Shown: piece by piece, positions 30,202 through 39,275 of the stretch
Layout: each line of letters starts with the position of its first letter
Position numbering within the stretch: position 1 is the stretch's first letter
DNA from: Gemmiger sp. An50
GTDB lineage: Bacteria; Bacillota; Clostridia; Oscillospirales; Ruminococcaceae
Length of the DNA: 64,000 bases
Assembly: GCF_002161595.1 (NCBI RefSeq)
Contig: NZ_NFID01000005.1
Span: 62,001-126,000, forward strand
Reading direction: 5' to 3'
Made by a program: the position numbers and the translations under genes
Notes under the pieces: model-generated
Told to the model about the DNA's origin: nothing
The model's input: only the letters and a program-made list of their open reading frames with translations
Database searches by the model: none

Positions 30202-33006
30202 TCATCCGAGCCGGACCGCGAATTCCAGCTGATAGTCCCGCTCGGCGCTCAGCCGGTAGGCGGGCTCCACATCCGCGCCCCAGCTGTCGATGCCGCCCAC
30301 GCCGCGCACCGCGCCCATCACCGTGACCACGGTGCGGCCGGTGGCCGGAAGCTGCTCCCGATGGTCGGCGTTCTGCAGCTCCTGAGCGGTATAGGGCAGC
30401 GCGCTGAAGGCGAAGGGCTCGCTTTCCATGCACACCTCCAGCCGGGCGGCATTGGCCTGACCGGCGGCCCGCCGCTCCAGGGTGAACCGGTGGGTGTCCA
30501 TGTGTACGCCGCAGTCCTGGGGCACCAGATAATCCGGGATGTGGGGGCTCTCGGTATGGCGGCCGAAGACCCCGCCCTTCTTCCGGTCCGGGTAGGTCTC
30601 GCCGGAAAGGCCGGTCCAGCCCACGGCGGACGCGGGCTCGGGCAGAACCAGCCGCACGCCGAACACCGGCAGCTCCGGCAGGCCGGGCGCACCGGTGAAC
30701 TCCGCCTTCACCCGCAGGGTACCGGCGGCATCCACCGTGTAAACCAGCTCCACCTTCGCGTCGGGCACGGCGGCAAAGGCGAAGGTATAGGCGATCTCCA
30801 CCTTGCGGGGGCCTTTTTCCCGCACGGTCCAGCCGGTGCAGCGGGCAAAGGCGTCCGCCGCCATCCAGGCCGCGCTCTTTGCCGCAAAGCCGTTGCCGAT
30901 GTCGTTTTCGGTGGAAGCCCGCCACAGCGCGGGCCGGGGGGCCCGGTAGAGCCACTGGACCCCCTTGGAGACCAGCGACACCGGCCCCGCTTCGGTGAAG
31001 GAGAAGAGCACCTCAAAGTCCTTGCCCTGCACGCCCAGGTTCACGTCGCCCTGAATGACGGTCAGGTCCGGCGCGGCTTCGGCCCGGCCGGCCCGCTCCT
31101 GTTTCTCCGCGGCCAGCTGGCGGGCGGACTGCTCTGCCGCCCGCCGGTTTTGCTCGTCATGGGCAGCGCGCTGCTCCGGGGTGGAATACCAGTAGCGCAC
31201 CTCCTGCATGGCGGGCTTTTCGCTGCCGTCCGCAAACACGATGCCGTTGGCGCTGAAATTGTAGTCGGTGGGGCGCTCGCCGAAGTCGCCGCCGTAGCCC
31301 AGCACCCGGCGGCCCAGGCTGTCGGTGCGCCAGAGGGCCTGGTCCATATAGTCCCAGATGAAGCCGCCCTGATACTGGTCGAACTCCTCGCCCAGGCGGA
31401 TGTAGCTTTCCATGCCACCCAGACTGTTGCCCATGTCGTGCATGTACTCGCACAGCAGGAAGGGCTTTGCCGGTTTTGCCTCCAGATATTCCCGAATGGC
31501 CTCGGGGGTGGCGTACATGCGGCTTTCCACGTCGCTGATGCGGTCGAATTCCCGGTTGTGGAACACGCCTTCGTAATGCACCAGACGGCTGGGATCGTTT
31601 TCGTGGAAAAACTCACTCATGGCCAGGATGTCCTCGCCTGCGTAGGATTCGTTGCCGCAGGACCAGAACAGGATGGCGGTGTGGTTTTTGTCCCGCTCGA
31701 ACATGGAGCGGGCCCGGTCCACCACGCATTCCTTCCACTGGGGCAGGCTACCGGGCACGTTCCAGCTGGGCTCCACCGCGCCCATCTTCTGCCAGGAGCC
31801 GTGGCTCTCCAGGTTGGTCTCGTCGATCATGTAGATGCCGTTTTCGTCGCACAGGTCGTACCAGCGGCTCTGGTCCGGGTAATGGCAGGTGCGCACCGCG
31901 TTGATGTTGGCCCGGCGGAAGGTGGCCATGGCCCGGTCCATATCCTCGTCGGTGATGGCGCGGCCCCGCTCGGCGCTCCACTCGTGGCGGTTCACGCCGT
32001 TAAACATCACCCGCTTGCCGTTCAAAAGCAGCAGGCCATTTTTCAGTTCAAAGCGGCGGAAGCCGGTGGAATAGGGCACCAGCTCCACCACCCGGCCCGC
32101 GGCATTTTTCACGGTGAACAGCACCGAATACAGCGCCGGATGCTCGTGGTCCCAGGCCTGCACGCCGGGCAGGCGGATGGCCGTGGCCCCGCTGGGGTCC
32201 ACCGGACCCTCGAACAGCACCCGGCCCGCCGGGTCGGATACCCGGCATTCCACCGCCGCGCCCTCGCTCTCGCCGGAAAGACGCAGCCGGGGGGCCAGGG
32301 TGCCGGTGGTGTTGTCCTCGGCAAGGCCCGCCCGCAGCCACAGGTCCTCCACATGGATCTCCGGCTTTGCATACAGGTACACCGGCCGGAAGATGCCGCT
32401 GAATCGGAAGAAGTCCTGGTCCTCCAGCCAGCCCGCGCTGCTGCGTTTGTGCACCTCTACACAGAGCAGGTTGTCCTTCGGGCGGATGGCTTCGGTCAGA
32501 TCAAAGTGGGCGGGGGTGAAGGAGTCCTCGCTGTAGCCGATGAACCTGCCGTTCAGCCACAGGTAGAACGCCTGCTCCACCCCTTCCAGGCAGATGCAGA
32601 CCCGCTTGCCCGCCAGCGCCGGGTCCAGGTCGAACCGGCGCACATAGCTGCTCACCGGCGCGTCGTTCCAGTCGATCTGGGGCGGACGCAGGCCGCTGCG
32701 GCCGTCCCAGGGATACATGGTGTTGATGTACTGGATCTGGCCGTAGCCCTGCAGCTCCACATGACCGGGCACCTGGATGCGGCCGAAGGCCGAACGGTCG
32801 GCCTCCTCCCGCCAGAAATCCGCGGGCCGGGCGGCGGGATTCGGGCTGTAGGCAAACTGCCATTCCCCGCCAAGGCTCTGGCGCAGGGTCATGGTCTTTT
32901 GGGCCAGCTCGGCCTCGGTCTGGTACCAGCGGTGGTCCGAATGAGCGGGCAAGCGCCCCACCGCAAAGACCTCCGGGTCCACGAGCCAATTCAAATCAGG
33001 CTGCAT
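30202..33006 (-). CDS. lacZ: GH2 beta-galactosidase with an unusual linker in place of domain 4
   Basis: About 934 residues. N-terminal sugar-binding and Ig domains (1-325), a TIM barrel with acid/base E454 ('FWSCGNES') and nucleophile E521 ('LLCEYMHDMGNS'), and the C-terminal Bgal_small_N sandwich ('GVQWLYRAPRPALWRASTENDIG') are all present. Between barrel and sandwich, where family members have an Ig-like domain of about 100 residues, there is instead a 35-40 residue Ala/Glu/Arg/Gln helix (about 611-648). The protein is cytoplasmic and hydrolyses imported galactosides. TTG 33009 and ATG 33006 are both possible starts after AAAGGAGAG. Confidence 0.95.
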   Translation of the reverse strand: MQPDLNWLVDPEVFAVGRLPAHSDHRWYQTEAELAQKTMTLRQSLGGEWQFAYSPNPAARPADFWREEADRSAFGRIQVPGHVELQGYGQIQYINTMYPWDGRSGLRPPQIDWNDAPVSSYVRRFDLDPALAGKRVCICLEGVEQAFYLWLNGRFIGYSEDSFTPAHFDLTEAIRPKDNLLCVEVHKRSSAGWLEDQDFFRFSGIFRPVYLYAKPEIHVEDLWLRAGLAEDNTTGTLAPRLRLSGESEGAAVECRVSDPAGRVLFEGPVDPSGATAIRLPGVQAWDHEHPALYSVLFTVKNAAGRVVELVPYSTGFRRFELKNGLLLLNGKRVMFNGVNRHEWSAERGRAITDEDMDRAMATFRRANINAVRTCHYPDQSRWYDLCDENGIYMIDETNLESHGSWQKMGAVEPSWNVPGSLPQWKECVVDRARSMFERDKNHTAILFWSCGNESYAGEDILAMSEFFHENDPSRLVHYEGVFHNREFDRISDVESRMYATPEAIREYLEAKPAKPFLLCEYMHDMGNSLGGMESYIRLGEEFDQYQGGFIWDYMDQALWRTDSLGRRVLGYGGDFGERPTDYNFSANGIVFADGSEKPAMQEVRYWYSTPEQRAAHDEQNRRAAEQSARQLAAEKQERAGRAEAAPDLTVIQGDVNLGVQGKDFEVLFSFTEAGPVSLVSKGVQWLYRAPRPALWRASTENDIGNGFAAKSAAWMAADAFARCTGWTVREKGPRKVEIAYTFAFAAVPDAKVELVYTVDAAGTLRVKAEFTGAPGLPELPVFGVRLVLPEPASAVGWTGLSGETYPDRKKGGVFGRHTESPHIPDYLVPQDCGVHMDTHRFTLERRAAGQANAARLEVCMESEPFAFSALPYTAQELQNADHREQLPATGRTVVTVMGAVRGVGGIDSWGADVEPAYRLSAERDYQLEFAVRLG

Positions 33007-33058
33007 CAATGTGTTTCTCTCCTTTTTGAAGGGCGGCGCGCGTTGCGCCGCCTGCCGT

Positions 33059-33904
33059 TTATTCCTTCACCGCACCGGCGGAAACGCCGGCCAGGATGTA
33101 GCGCTGGAAGAATACATAGATCAGAATGGTGGGCAGCATGATCACGATGATGCCCGCCGCCAGGCTCTGCCAGGAGCCCTGCTGCGCGTTGGCGTAGTCC
33201 ATCAGGAAGGTGGTCAGGGTGCGCAGCTTGTTCTTGGGCATGTACAGGTAAGGAATGTACATGTCGTTGATGATGGTGATGGCCTTGATGATGACCACCG
33301 TGGCGGTGGCGGGGGCCAGCAGCGGGAAGATGATGCGGCCGAACAGGCCGAAGTAGCTGCAGCCGTCCAGCAGGGCGCTCTCGTCCAGCGAGGGCGACAG
33401 CGTGGAGATGAACTGCCGGTAGATGTACAGCTGCATCAGGTCCGCCGCGATGTAGATCACGATGGGCGCGCCCAGGGTATTGTACAGGCCCAGGCTGTTG
33501 ATGATCTTGAAGCGGGCGATCTCGGTGACGAAGGTGGGCACCAGCATGCCCACGAAGAACATGCCCACGATCAGCTTTTTGCCCCGGAACTGGAACCGCT
33601 CGATGATGAAGGCGGTCACGGTGCCCAGCATCACGTTGAACAGGATTCTCACCACCAGGATGATCAGGGTGTTCTTGAAGCCGATGAGCAGGTATTTGTT
33701 GCCGAATACCTCGGCGTAGTTTTCCAGCGTGGCGCTGGAAAGGGGCAGGGTCAGGGGCGAGGTGTTCACCATGTCCGCCTTGGTCTTCAGCGAGGCGAAG
33801 AGGGTGAGCAGGATGGGAGTGACCACGATCACCACCATGCCGATGCAGATCAGCTGCTTGACGATCTGGGCGATGAACGCCCGCTGTTTCATGGAGCTTT
33901 TCAT
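33059..33904 (-). CDS. ABC sugar permease, MalG-like
   Basis: The 281-residue inner-membrane protein has six membrane segments and the permease EAA-type loop 'DLMQLYIYRQFISTLSPSLDESALLDGCSYFGLFGRIIFPLL' (quoted in part: 'LDESALLDGCSYFGLF'). It is the second half of a sugar importer with the permease at 33901-34797, which it overlaps by 4 nt, and the lipoprotein at 34880. No ATPase is encoded here, so a shared MsmX-type ATPase elsewhere is expected. GGAGGG precedes the ATG. Confidence 0.92.
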   Translation of the reverse strand: MKSSMKQRAFIAQIVKQLICIGMVVIVVTPILLTLFASLKTKADMVNTSPLTLPLSSATLENYAEVFGNKYLLIGFKNTLIILVVRILFNVMLGTVTAFIIERFQFRGKKLIVGMFFVGMLVPTFVTEIARFKIINSLGLYNTLGAPIVIYIAADLMQLYIYRQFISTLSPSLDESALLDGCSYFGLFGRIIFPLLAPATATVVIIKAITIINDMYIPYLYMPKNKLRTLTTFLMDYANAQQGSWQSLAAGIIVIMLPTILIYVFFQRYILAGVSAGAVKE

Positions 33905-34797
33905 CTGTTTTTGCCCTCCTTCAAAATCAGACCGTGGATGATCTTGTTCTGGACCAGATAGATCACGATGATCATGGCCATGATGGCCACCGCCATGGTG
34001 GAGGCCATGCCGAAGTCCGCGAACTCAAAGGCCGTGTTGATGGTGTACAGCGTGAAGGTGCTGGACGCATAGCCCGGTCCGCCCGCGGTCATCACGAAGG
34101 GGATGTCGAAGACCTGCAGCGCGCCGCGGATGTTGTCGAACAGAACGAAGTCCACCATCAGCATGATGGAGGGGATCTGGATGTAGCGGAACATCTGCCA
34201 GGTGTTGGCGCCGTCGATCACCGCCGCCTCCTGCACGTCCCGGGAGACGGATTGCAGTGCCGCCATAAACAGGATAACATGATAGCCCGAGAAGCGCCAG
34301 AGAGAAACGAAGGCCAGCACGAAGTTCACGATCTCCGGGTCGGACAGCCAGCTGCGCTTGAGCATGCCCAGCCGCAGAGCCTCCAGAATGCCGTCGAAGG
34401 CGCCGTTCACCGGCGAGAAGAAGTAGGAAAACGCGTAGGCGATGGCCACGCCGTTGATGATGTAGGGCAGAAAGACCATGGTCTTGTAAAAGCCCGCGGC
34501 CCGCAGCCGGGAGGTCAGCAGCACCGCGAAGGCCAGCTCCACCGGGATCATGAGCAGATGCACGAAGAAGTACACCGCGTTGTTGCCCAGCGACTGCCAC
34601 AAATCCTTGTTGTGCAGCATTTCCTTATAGTTTTCCAGGGCGATAAAATTGCTCGTGGGGGAATAGCCGTCCCAGTCGGTAAAGCTCATGCGGATCAAAT
34701 CCAGCGCCGGGACCATCACAAAGCCCGCCAGCAGCAGCACCGGAACGATCAGCGCCACAATGATGAACACCCGGCGCTGTTGATTCAACGATCTCAT
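33901..34797 (-). CDS. ABC sugar permease, MalF-like
   Basis: The 298-residue protein has six membrane segments and the EAA loop 'SVSRDVQEAAVIDGANTWQM', as in MalF/UgpA-type carbohydrate permeases. It begins MRSLNQQRRVFIIVALIVPV. It overlaps the downstream permease gene by 4 nt, giving coupled translation. It is separated from the upstream binding-protein gene by a terminator-like hairpin, which would let the binding protein be made in excess. Confidence 0.92.
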   Translation of the reverse strand: MRSLNQQRRVFIIVALIVPVLLLAGFVMVPALDLIRMSFTDWDGYSPTSNFIALENYKEMLHNKDLWQSLGNNAVYFFVHLLMIPVELAFAVLLTSRLRAAGFYKTMVFLPYIINGVAIAYAFSYFFSPVNGAFDGILEALRLGMLKRSWLSDPEIVNFVLAFVSLWRFSGYHVILFMAALQSVSRDVQEAAVIDGANTWQMFRYIQIPSIMLMVDFVLFDNIRGALQVFDIPFVMTAGGPGYASSTFTLYTINTAFEFADFGMASTMAVAIMAMIIVIYLVQNKIIHGLILKEGKNR

Positions 34798-34824
34798 CCT
34801 TCACACACTCCCATTTTTCCGGAT

Positions 34825-34852
34825 AAAAAAGGGGCCGCTCGAAAGCGGCCCC
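34825..34852 (-). terminator. Hairpin between binding protein and permeases
   Basis: GGGGCCGCT-ttcg-AGCGGCCCC on the minus strand followed by TTTTTT; probably a partial terminator within the operon. Confidence 0.8.
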
Positions 34853-34879
34853 GCGAATCGGTTCGGCAGCCTTGCCGGA

Positions 34880-36238
34880 TCACTGGATGCCCAGCTTTGC
34901 CCGGGCAGCCGTCCACTTGCTGTCCAGCTCGGCCAGCGCGGCGTCCAGATCGAAGCCCTCGGTGAACATCTGCGCGCCCAGCTTCTTGTAGTCGAAGGTG
35001 GTCTCGTTCTGCAGAGCGGTGAAGTTGTCGCCGCCGCCGTCGTACATCACCATCTCGGCATCCGGCTGCAGAGCGTCGGCCTCAGCCAGAACGGGGTGCT
35101 TCTCCTTGGGGAAGTTCTCCATGGAGGAGGCGCTGGAAACGTACTCGATGTAGCCGGGGTACCAGTCCTCGCTGTAGAACCACTCCACAAAGGTCTTGGC
35201 CAGCTCGGGGTTCTTGCTGTGGGTGGTCACGCCCATGAAGCTGTCGCCCTGGACCACGCAGCGGAAGGGCTCTTCGGCGGTCTCACGCACCGGCAGGTAG
35301 AAGGTGCCCAGCTCGTCGATGCTCTCGGCACCGGCTTCGATGTTCTGCAGGCCCCAGTCGCCCAGAGCGATGATGGCAGCCTTCTTCTGAGCGAACAGAG
35401 AGGTGGCCTGATCGTTGCCCAGACCCAGGGGGTCCTTGCCGAATACGCCGGAGGTGAACAGGTCGTAGACCCGGTGATAAGCGATGTTGATGTCGGTGCC
35501 CTCAGAGAAGGGGGTGTCGGTGGCGGCCATGTCGTTCCAGTTCTGGCCGTTGCCGTTCACCAGAGCGGGCATGAACTCCATGTAGGGGTAGTCGGGCCAC
35601 TCATCCTTGGCGCCCAGCGCGATGGCCATGAAGTCCGGGTCCTTGGCGCCGTAGTACTCCTGCAGCGTCTTGGAAACGGTCTTCAGCTCTTCCCAGGTGG
35701 TGGGCACTTCCACGCCCGCCTCCTTGAACATATCCTTCCAGTAGTACACGTACTCGTAACCGGCGGTCATGGGAACGCCCAGAACCTTGCCGTCGATGGC
35801 GTAGCCCTCGGCCAGGGTGTTGTTCTTGGCGGCCTCCAGGTCGGACAGGTCCAGCAGGTAATCCTTGAAGCGGGACAGGGTGAAGGGCTTGTTGAACATC
35901 ACGTCGGGCAGCTGGTTGGCGGAGGCGCGCATCTTCATGGCGTTCCAGTACTCGCTGTCGTCCTTGATCTTCTCCACCTCGATCTCGGCATTGGGGTAGC
36001 GTTCCTGGAACTTGCCCACCATGTCGTTGTCGTCGATGTACTGCATCAGGTTGTTGTCCCAGATGGCGAACACCAGCTCGCCGCTCAGCTCCTCGTTCAC
36101 GGCCGCGGTGCTCTCGCCGCTGCCCGAAGCCGTGCTTGCGGTGCTTCCAGAAGCCGTGCCGGCCGCGCCGCCGCAGCCTGCCAGAGATCCGGCCAGCAGC
36201 ACTGCTGCCAGAACCGCACTGATTATCTTGTTCTTCAT
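34880..36238 (-). CDS. Sugar-binding lipoprotein of an ABC importer
   Basis: The 452-residue protein starts with a lipoprotein signal ('AAVLLAGSLAGCGG') and a Ser/Thr/Ala-rich linker, then a family 1 extracellular binding-protein fold: 'GELVFAIWDNNLMQYIDD', 'KFQERYPNAEIEVEKI', 'MKMRASANQLPDVMFN', 'GVPMTAGYEYVYYWKDMFKEAG'. It presents a sugar, probably a galactoside given lacZ downstream, to the two permeases. ATG 36238 follows GGAGG; a longer frame to 36304 lacks a site. Confidence 0.94.
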   Translation of the reverse strand: MKNKIISAVLAAVLLAGSLAGCGGAAGTASGSTASTASGSGESTAAVNEELSGELVFAIWDNNLMQYIDDNDMVGKFQERYPNAEIEVEKIKDDSEYWNAMKMRASANQLPDVMFNKPFTLSRFKDYLLDLSDLEAAKNNTLAEGYAIDGKVLGVPMTAGYEYVYYWKDMFKEAGVEVPTTWEELKTVSKTLQEYYGAKDPDFMAIALGAKDEWPDYPYMEFMPALVNGNGQNWNDMAATDTPFSEGTDINIAYHRVYDLFTSGVFGKDPLGLGNDQATSLFAQKKAAIIALGDWGLQNIEAGAESIDELGTFYLPVRETAEEPFRCVVQGDSFMGVTTHSKNPELAKTFVEWFYSEDWYPGYIEYVSSASSMENFPKEKHPVLAEADALQPDAEMVMYDGGGDNFTALQNETTFDYKKLGAQMFTEGFDLDAALAELDSKWTAARAKLGIQ

Positions 36239-36302
36239 GTGATTTTCCTCCGTTTTTATGTTGTGGCCGGCCGCTGTCTGGCCTGCCCGTTTCCATGGTT
36301 CC

Positions 36303-36340
36303 ATTATACGGCCCGCACCCGTGTTCTTTCCATGAAGACA
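36303..36340 (-). promoter_or_regulatory. Promoter of the ABC importer/lacZ operon
   Basis: TATAAT (36308-36303, minus) lies about 65 bp before the binding-protein gene, without a recognisable -35, as for a promoter that needs an AraC-type activator. Confidence 0.5.
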
Positions 36341-36362
36341 AGTTGGAGTTCTTGCGGTTTTG

Positions 36363-37388
36363 TTAGGTGTTTTCCCCCTTCATCCGGTAGTCTTTGGGCG
36401 AAATGCCCAAGTTCTTTTTGAATGTGTGGGTAAAATGCTCAATACTGTTGTATCCCGCCCGGTCGCTGATCTCATAAATCTTCAGGTCGGTGCCGCTGAG
36501 CAGCTGCTGGGCATAGCGAAGCCGCAGCTGGTTCAGATAGGCCACAAAGGTGCAGCCGCACCGCTTGGTGAACTGGGCGCTGAAATATTTCTCGTTGAAG
36601 CCCACCTGGTCCGCCACCATCTTCAGGGTCAAAGAGTGGTCGGTGAAGTTGTCCTCCATGAAGCGCCGGGCCCGGGCGATGGGGTCGGCCTGCCAGCGCT
36701 TTTTGCCGCTGCCTTCCCGCTCCTGGCGCAGCACGTTGCGCAGCCAGAGGCTCCGCTCACCCTCGCTGGCCAGCGCCTGCACCGCCTGCCGCCTGCCCGC
36801 GGACCCGGTGCCGGGCAGACCGCACTCCCGCTGTTTGTACGCCAGCCAGGCCAGCAGCACCAGCACCCGCCGGGTGTGCTCCTCGCCCTGCAGCTGATCC
36901 AGCTGGCGGAAGAATTCCGCCTGCTGCCGCTCATACTCCTCCTCGCTGCCGGTGTGCAGCGCCTCCACCAGGCCGTCGCACGCCGGGCCAAGCCGCAGGT
37001 AATCCCGGGCCAGAGCCTCGCTGCCGTGCTGGGTACACACCGCCCCCGGCTCATCCAGCGCGGCCAGGCAGAGCAGCGCGCCGCACAGCTCGGCCACATC
37101 CCGCAGCCCCTCCCGGTCCACCATATCGCTCATGGCGGCGGAGACGCTCAGGTTCATGTAATCCCGCCAGACCGACTGGATCTGACGCACCACCGAGAGC
37201 ATGGTGTTGTAGTAGCGGGTCTTGTCCCGCACCTGCCAGAACAGCTCGTACTGGTCCGGGCCCGCCGCCCGGATGCTGGCCCGGCCCGCCACCCGGGGAA
37301 TCTGGCGGGCAAGCTCCAGCATGGGCTTGTCCAGCTTTTCCCGCAGGTCGCCCCCGAAGCGGGCGGTGCAGGCGGACAGATCATCCAC
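36363..37388 (-). pseudogene. AraC/YesN-like regulator, 5' part (receiver domain) missing
   Basis: The C-terminal 100 residues are an intact AraC domain ('PIARARRFMEDNFTDHSLTLKM', 'ADQVGFNEKYFSAQFTKRCG', 'ISDRAGYNSIEHFTHTFKKNLGISPKDYR' in pieces). The middle region looks like the linker domain of YesN response regulators. No receiver domain precedes it: the frame is open only to about 37480 and has no ribosome binding site; GTG 37388 is a nominal start. It begins exactly where the upstream kinase gene loses its end, so a single deletion of several hundred bases probably removed both. It might still be made at a low level. Confidence 0.75.
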
Positions 37389-37428
37389 CGAGAAGATGGC
37401 CGCGCCGTAGCTGCCGGGCGCAAGGTTC

Positions 37429-39120
37429 TCACCGCCCTGTGCCTGCTCCGGCCGCGGGCGGCTGCAGCGGGTCGCCGTTCAGCGCCGCTTCCACCGCCGC
37501 CGCGTCCATACCGCAGCCGTTGTCGCTCACCTCCAGCCAGAGCTCATCACCCCGGCGGCATGCGCCGATGCAGATTTGGCCCAGCTCCTCCCCCATGCAG
37601 GCAAAGCCATGCACGATGGCATTCTCCACAATGGGCTGCAGCGTGAGCCGGGGCACCCGGCATTCCTGGCAATCCGGCTCCACCTCATAGCGCACCTCAA
37701 AGCTGTCCGCATAGCGGATGCGCATGATGTAGAGGTAGCTGTCCAGCAGGTCCAGCTCCTGGCGCACGGTGTAGAAGCTGGTGCTGCTGCGGAAGGAGCA
37801 GGCCACGATGTTGCCCAGCGCCTGGGCCATCTTCCGGATGCCGTCAAAGCCGGACATCTGGGCCATAAATCGAATGGAATTCAGGGTATTCACCACAAAG
37901 TGGGGATTGATCTGGCTTTGCAGGGCGTGCATCTCGGCCTGGTGCTTGCGCTTTTGGGCCTCCTCGTTGATGGCCAGCATGTTGCTCAGGCTGAGCACCA
38001 TCTGGTTGAAGGAGCCGATCAGCCGCCGGATCTCCTGATGGCCCGCCGGCTGCAGCTGTACGGTCAGATCATTGGCCGCCACCCGGTCCATGCCGTCGGC
38101 CAGAGCCTGCACCGGCATCACGATGGAATCCAGAAAATAGCGGGAGAACACATAGAACAGGCTCAGCAGTCCGAACACCACCAGGAACAGCGCCAGCCCC
38201 ACCCCCAGCACCCGCTGGGTCACGCTGGCCTGCTCCACAAAGGTGACGATGCGCCAGCCGGTGTAGGGCAGCGTGCTCACGATGAACAGATGATTTCTTT
38301 CGCCCTCGCCCTCCTCCAGGGCGGCCCGCCGGTTGAAGGTGCCCTCCTTCAGGCCGGGACCGTTGGCGTTAAACCAGGCGGCCAGCTGTTCGTCGCCCAT
38401 GTCGCCGAAGAGCAGTCTGCCGTTTTCATCCAGCAGCAGGGTGGTGCCCATATCCCCCGCCGAACGGGCGCTTTGCAGGATCTCGCTCACCTGGGAGGTG
38501 GTGAAGTAGGCCACCAGTTCGATGTTTCCGCTCCGGCCGGTGATGTAGTCCGGAGTCATGGCGCTCACCAGCATCAGCTGGCGGCCCTTCTGGGTGTTGC
38601 CGGTGAGCTGGTGCTTGCTGGTGTCGTAGCCGCCGATGATCACATTGTTGGGCCGCTGCATGGCGGCGGTGTACCAGCCTTCCTTGCGCAGCCACTCGTC
38701 CGCCACCGACACGTTCTCCTTCACCGAGACGCCGCCGCCCTCCTTCATGAAGAAGTGACCGCCAATGATGTTCTGGGAAGGGACCATGGCGGTGTTGAAG
38801 GCCTGTTCCAGCCGCTGGCTGTAGAGATACTGCTGGCTGCCGGTGCTGTGGTAGACCTGGTCGGCCAGCTCCATGAATTCGCCGTTGTTCACGTACACAA
38901 AATGAGACAGCTGCAGCGCGGCGGACTTCATGTCGGTGTACAGGGTAGTGGCCACCGTCTCCTGAAAGGCGGAGATGGTGTTCATCGCCGAGGTCCGCAT
39001 CAGATGGTTCAGGATCACCGCCGCCACCAGGAACACCACGACCAGCGGGATCACCACCAGCAGGGAAAACATGCGGTAGAACAGTGTTTTCAACGGGTAT
39101 TGGGAGCCGCTCATTTTCAC
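37429..39120 (-). CDS. YesM-like sensor histidine kinase, C-terminus truncated
   Basis: The 563-residue protein has two membrane segments around an extracellular Cache-type sensor, a HAMP linker, a His_kinase domain with 'LQSQINPHFVVNTLNSIRFMA' split as 'QINPHFVVNTLNSIRF' and the phospho-acceptor histidine, then 'LTLQPIVENAIVHGFA' and 'SDNGCGMDAAAVEAAL'. It stops at 'GAGTGR' where YesM proteins continue with a GxGLxNVxxR glycine box of the ATP-binding domain, so about 50-60 residues are lost and ATP binding is doubtful. The start is GTG 39120 with AAGGAGAG 7 nt upstream. Confidence 0.85.
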   Translation of the reverse strand: MKMSGSQYPLKTLFYRMFSLLVVIPLVVVFLVAAVILNHLMRTSAMNTISAFQETVATTLYTDMKSAALQLSHFVYVNNGEFMELADQVYHSTGSQQYLYSQRLEQAFNTAMVPSQNIIGGHFFMKEGGGVSVKENVSVADEWLRKEGWYTAAMQRPNNVIIGGYDTSKHQLTGNTQKGRQLMLVSAMTPDYITGRSGNIELVAYFTTSQVSEILQSARSAGDMGTTLLLDENGRLLFGDMGDEQLAAWFNANGPGLKEGTFNRRAALEEGEGERNHLFIVSTLPYTGWRIVTFVEQASVTQRVLGVGLALFLVVFGLLSLFYVFSRYFLDSIVMPVQALADGMDRVAANDLTVQLQPAGHQEIRRLIGSFNQMVLSLSNMLAINEEAQKRKHQAEMHALQSQINPHFVVNTLNSIRFMAQMSGFDGIRKMAQALGNIVACSFRSSTSFYTVRQELDLLDSYLYIMRIRYADSFEVRYEVEPDCQECRVPRLTLQPIVENAIVHGFACMGEELGQICIGACRRGDELWLEVSDNGCGMDAAAVEAALNGDPLQPPAAGAGTGR

Positions 39121-39224
39121 AAGGAATCTCTCCTTCTGTGGTGAATTTTTACACACTCTGCCCCCTAGTATAGCAGACGGCAACCGGTTTTGAAATCGTA
39201 ACTTTTGCCGTCCGGCCCGAAAAC

Positions 39225-39260
39225 AAAAAGCAGGAGAGGCCCCAGCGGGGTCTCTCCTGC
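39225..39260 (-). terminator. Terminator after the GHL10 gene
   Basis: GCAGGAGAG (minus, 39260-39252) pairs with CTCTCCTGC (39238-39230) with a further CCCC/GGGG extension, then TTTTTG. Confidence 0.85.
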
Positions 39261-39275
39261 CCTGTGTTTTTTCTG

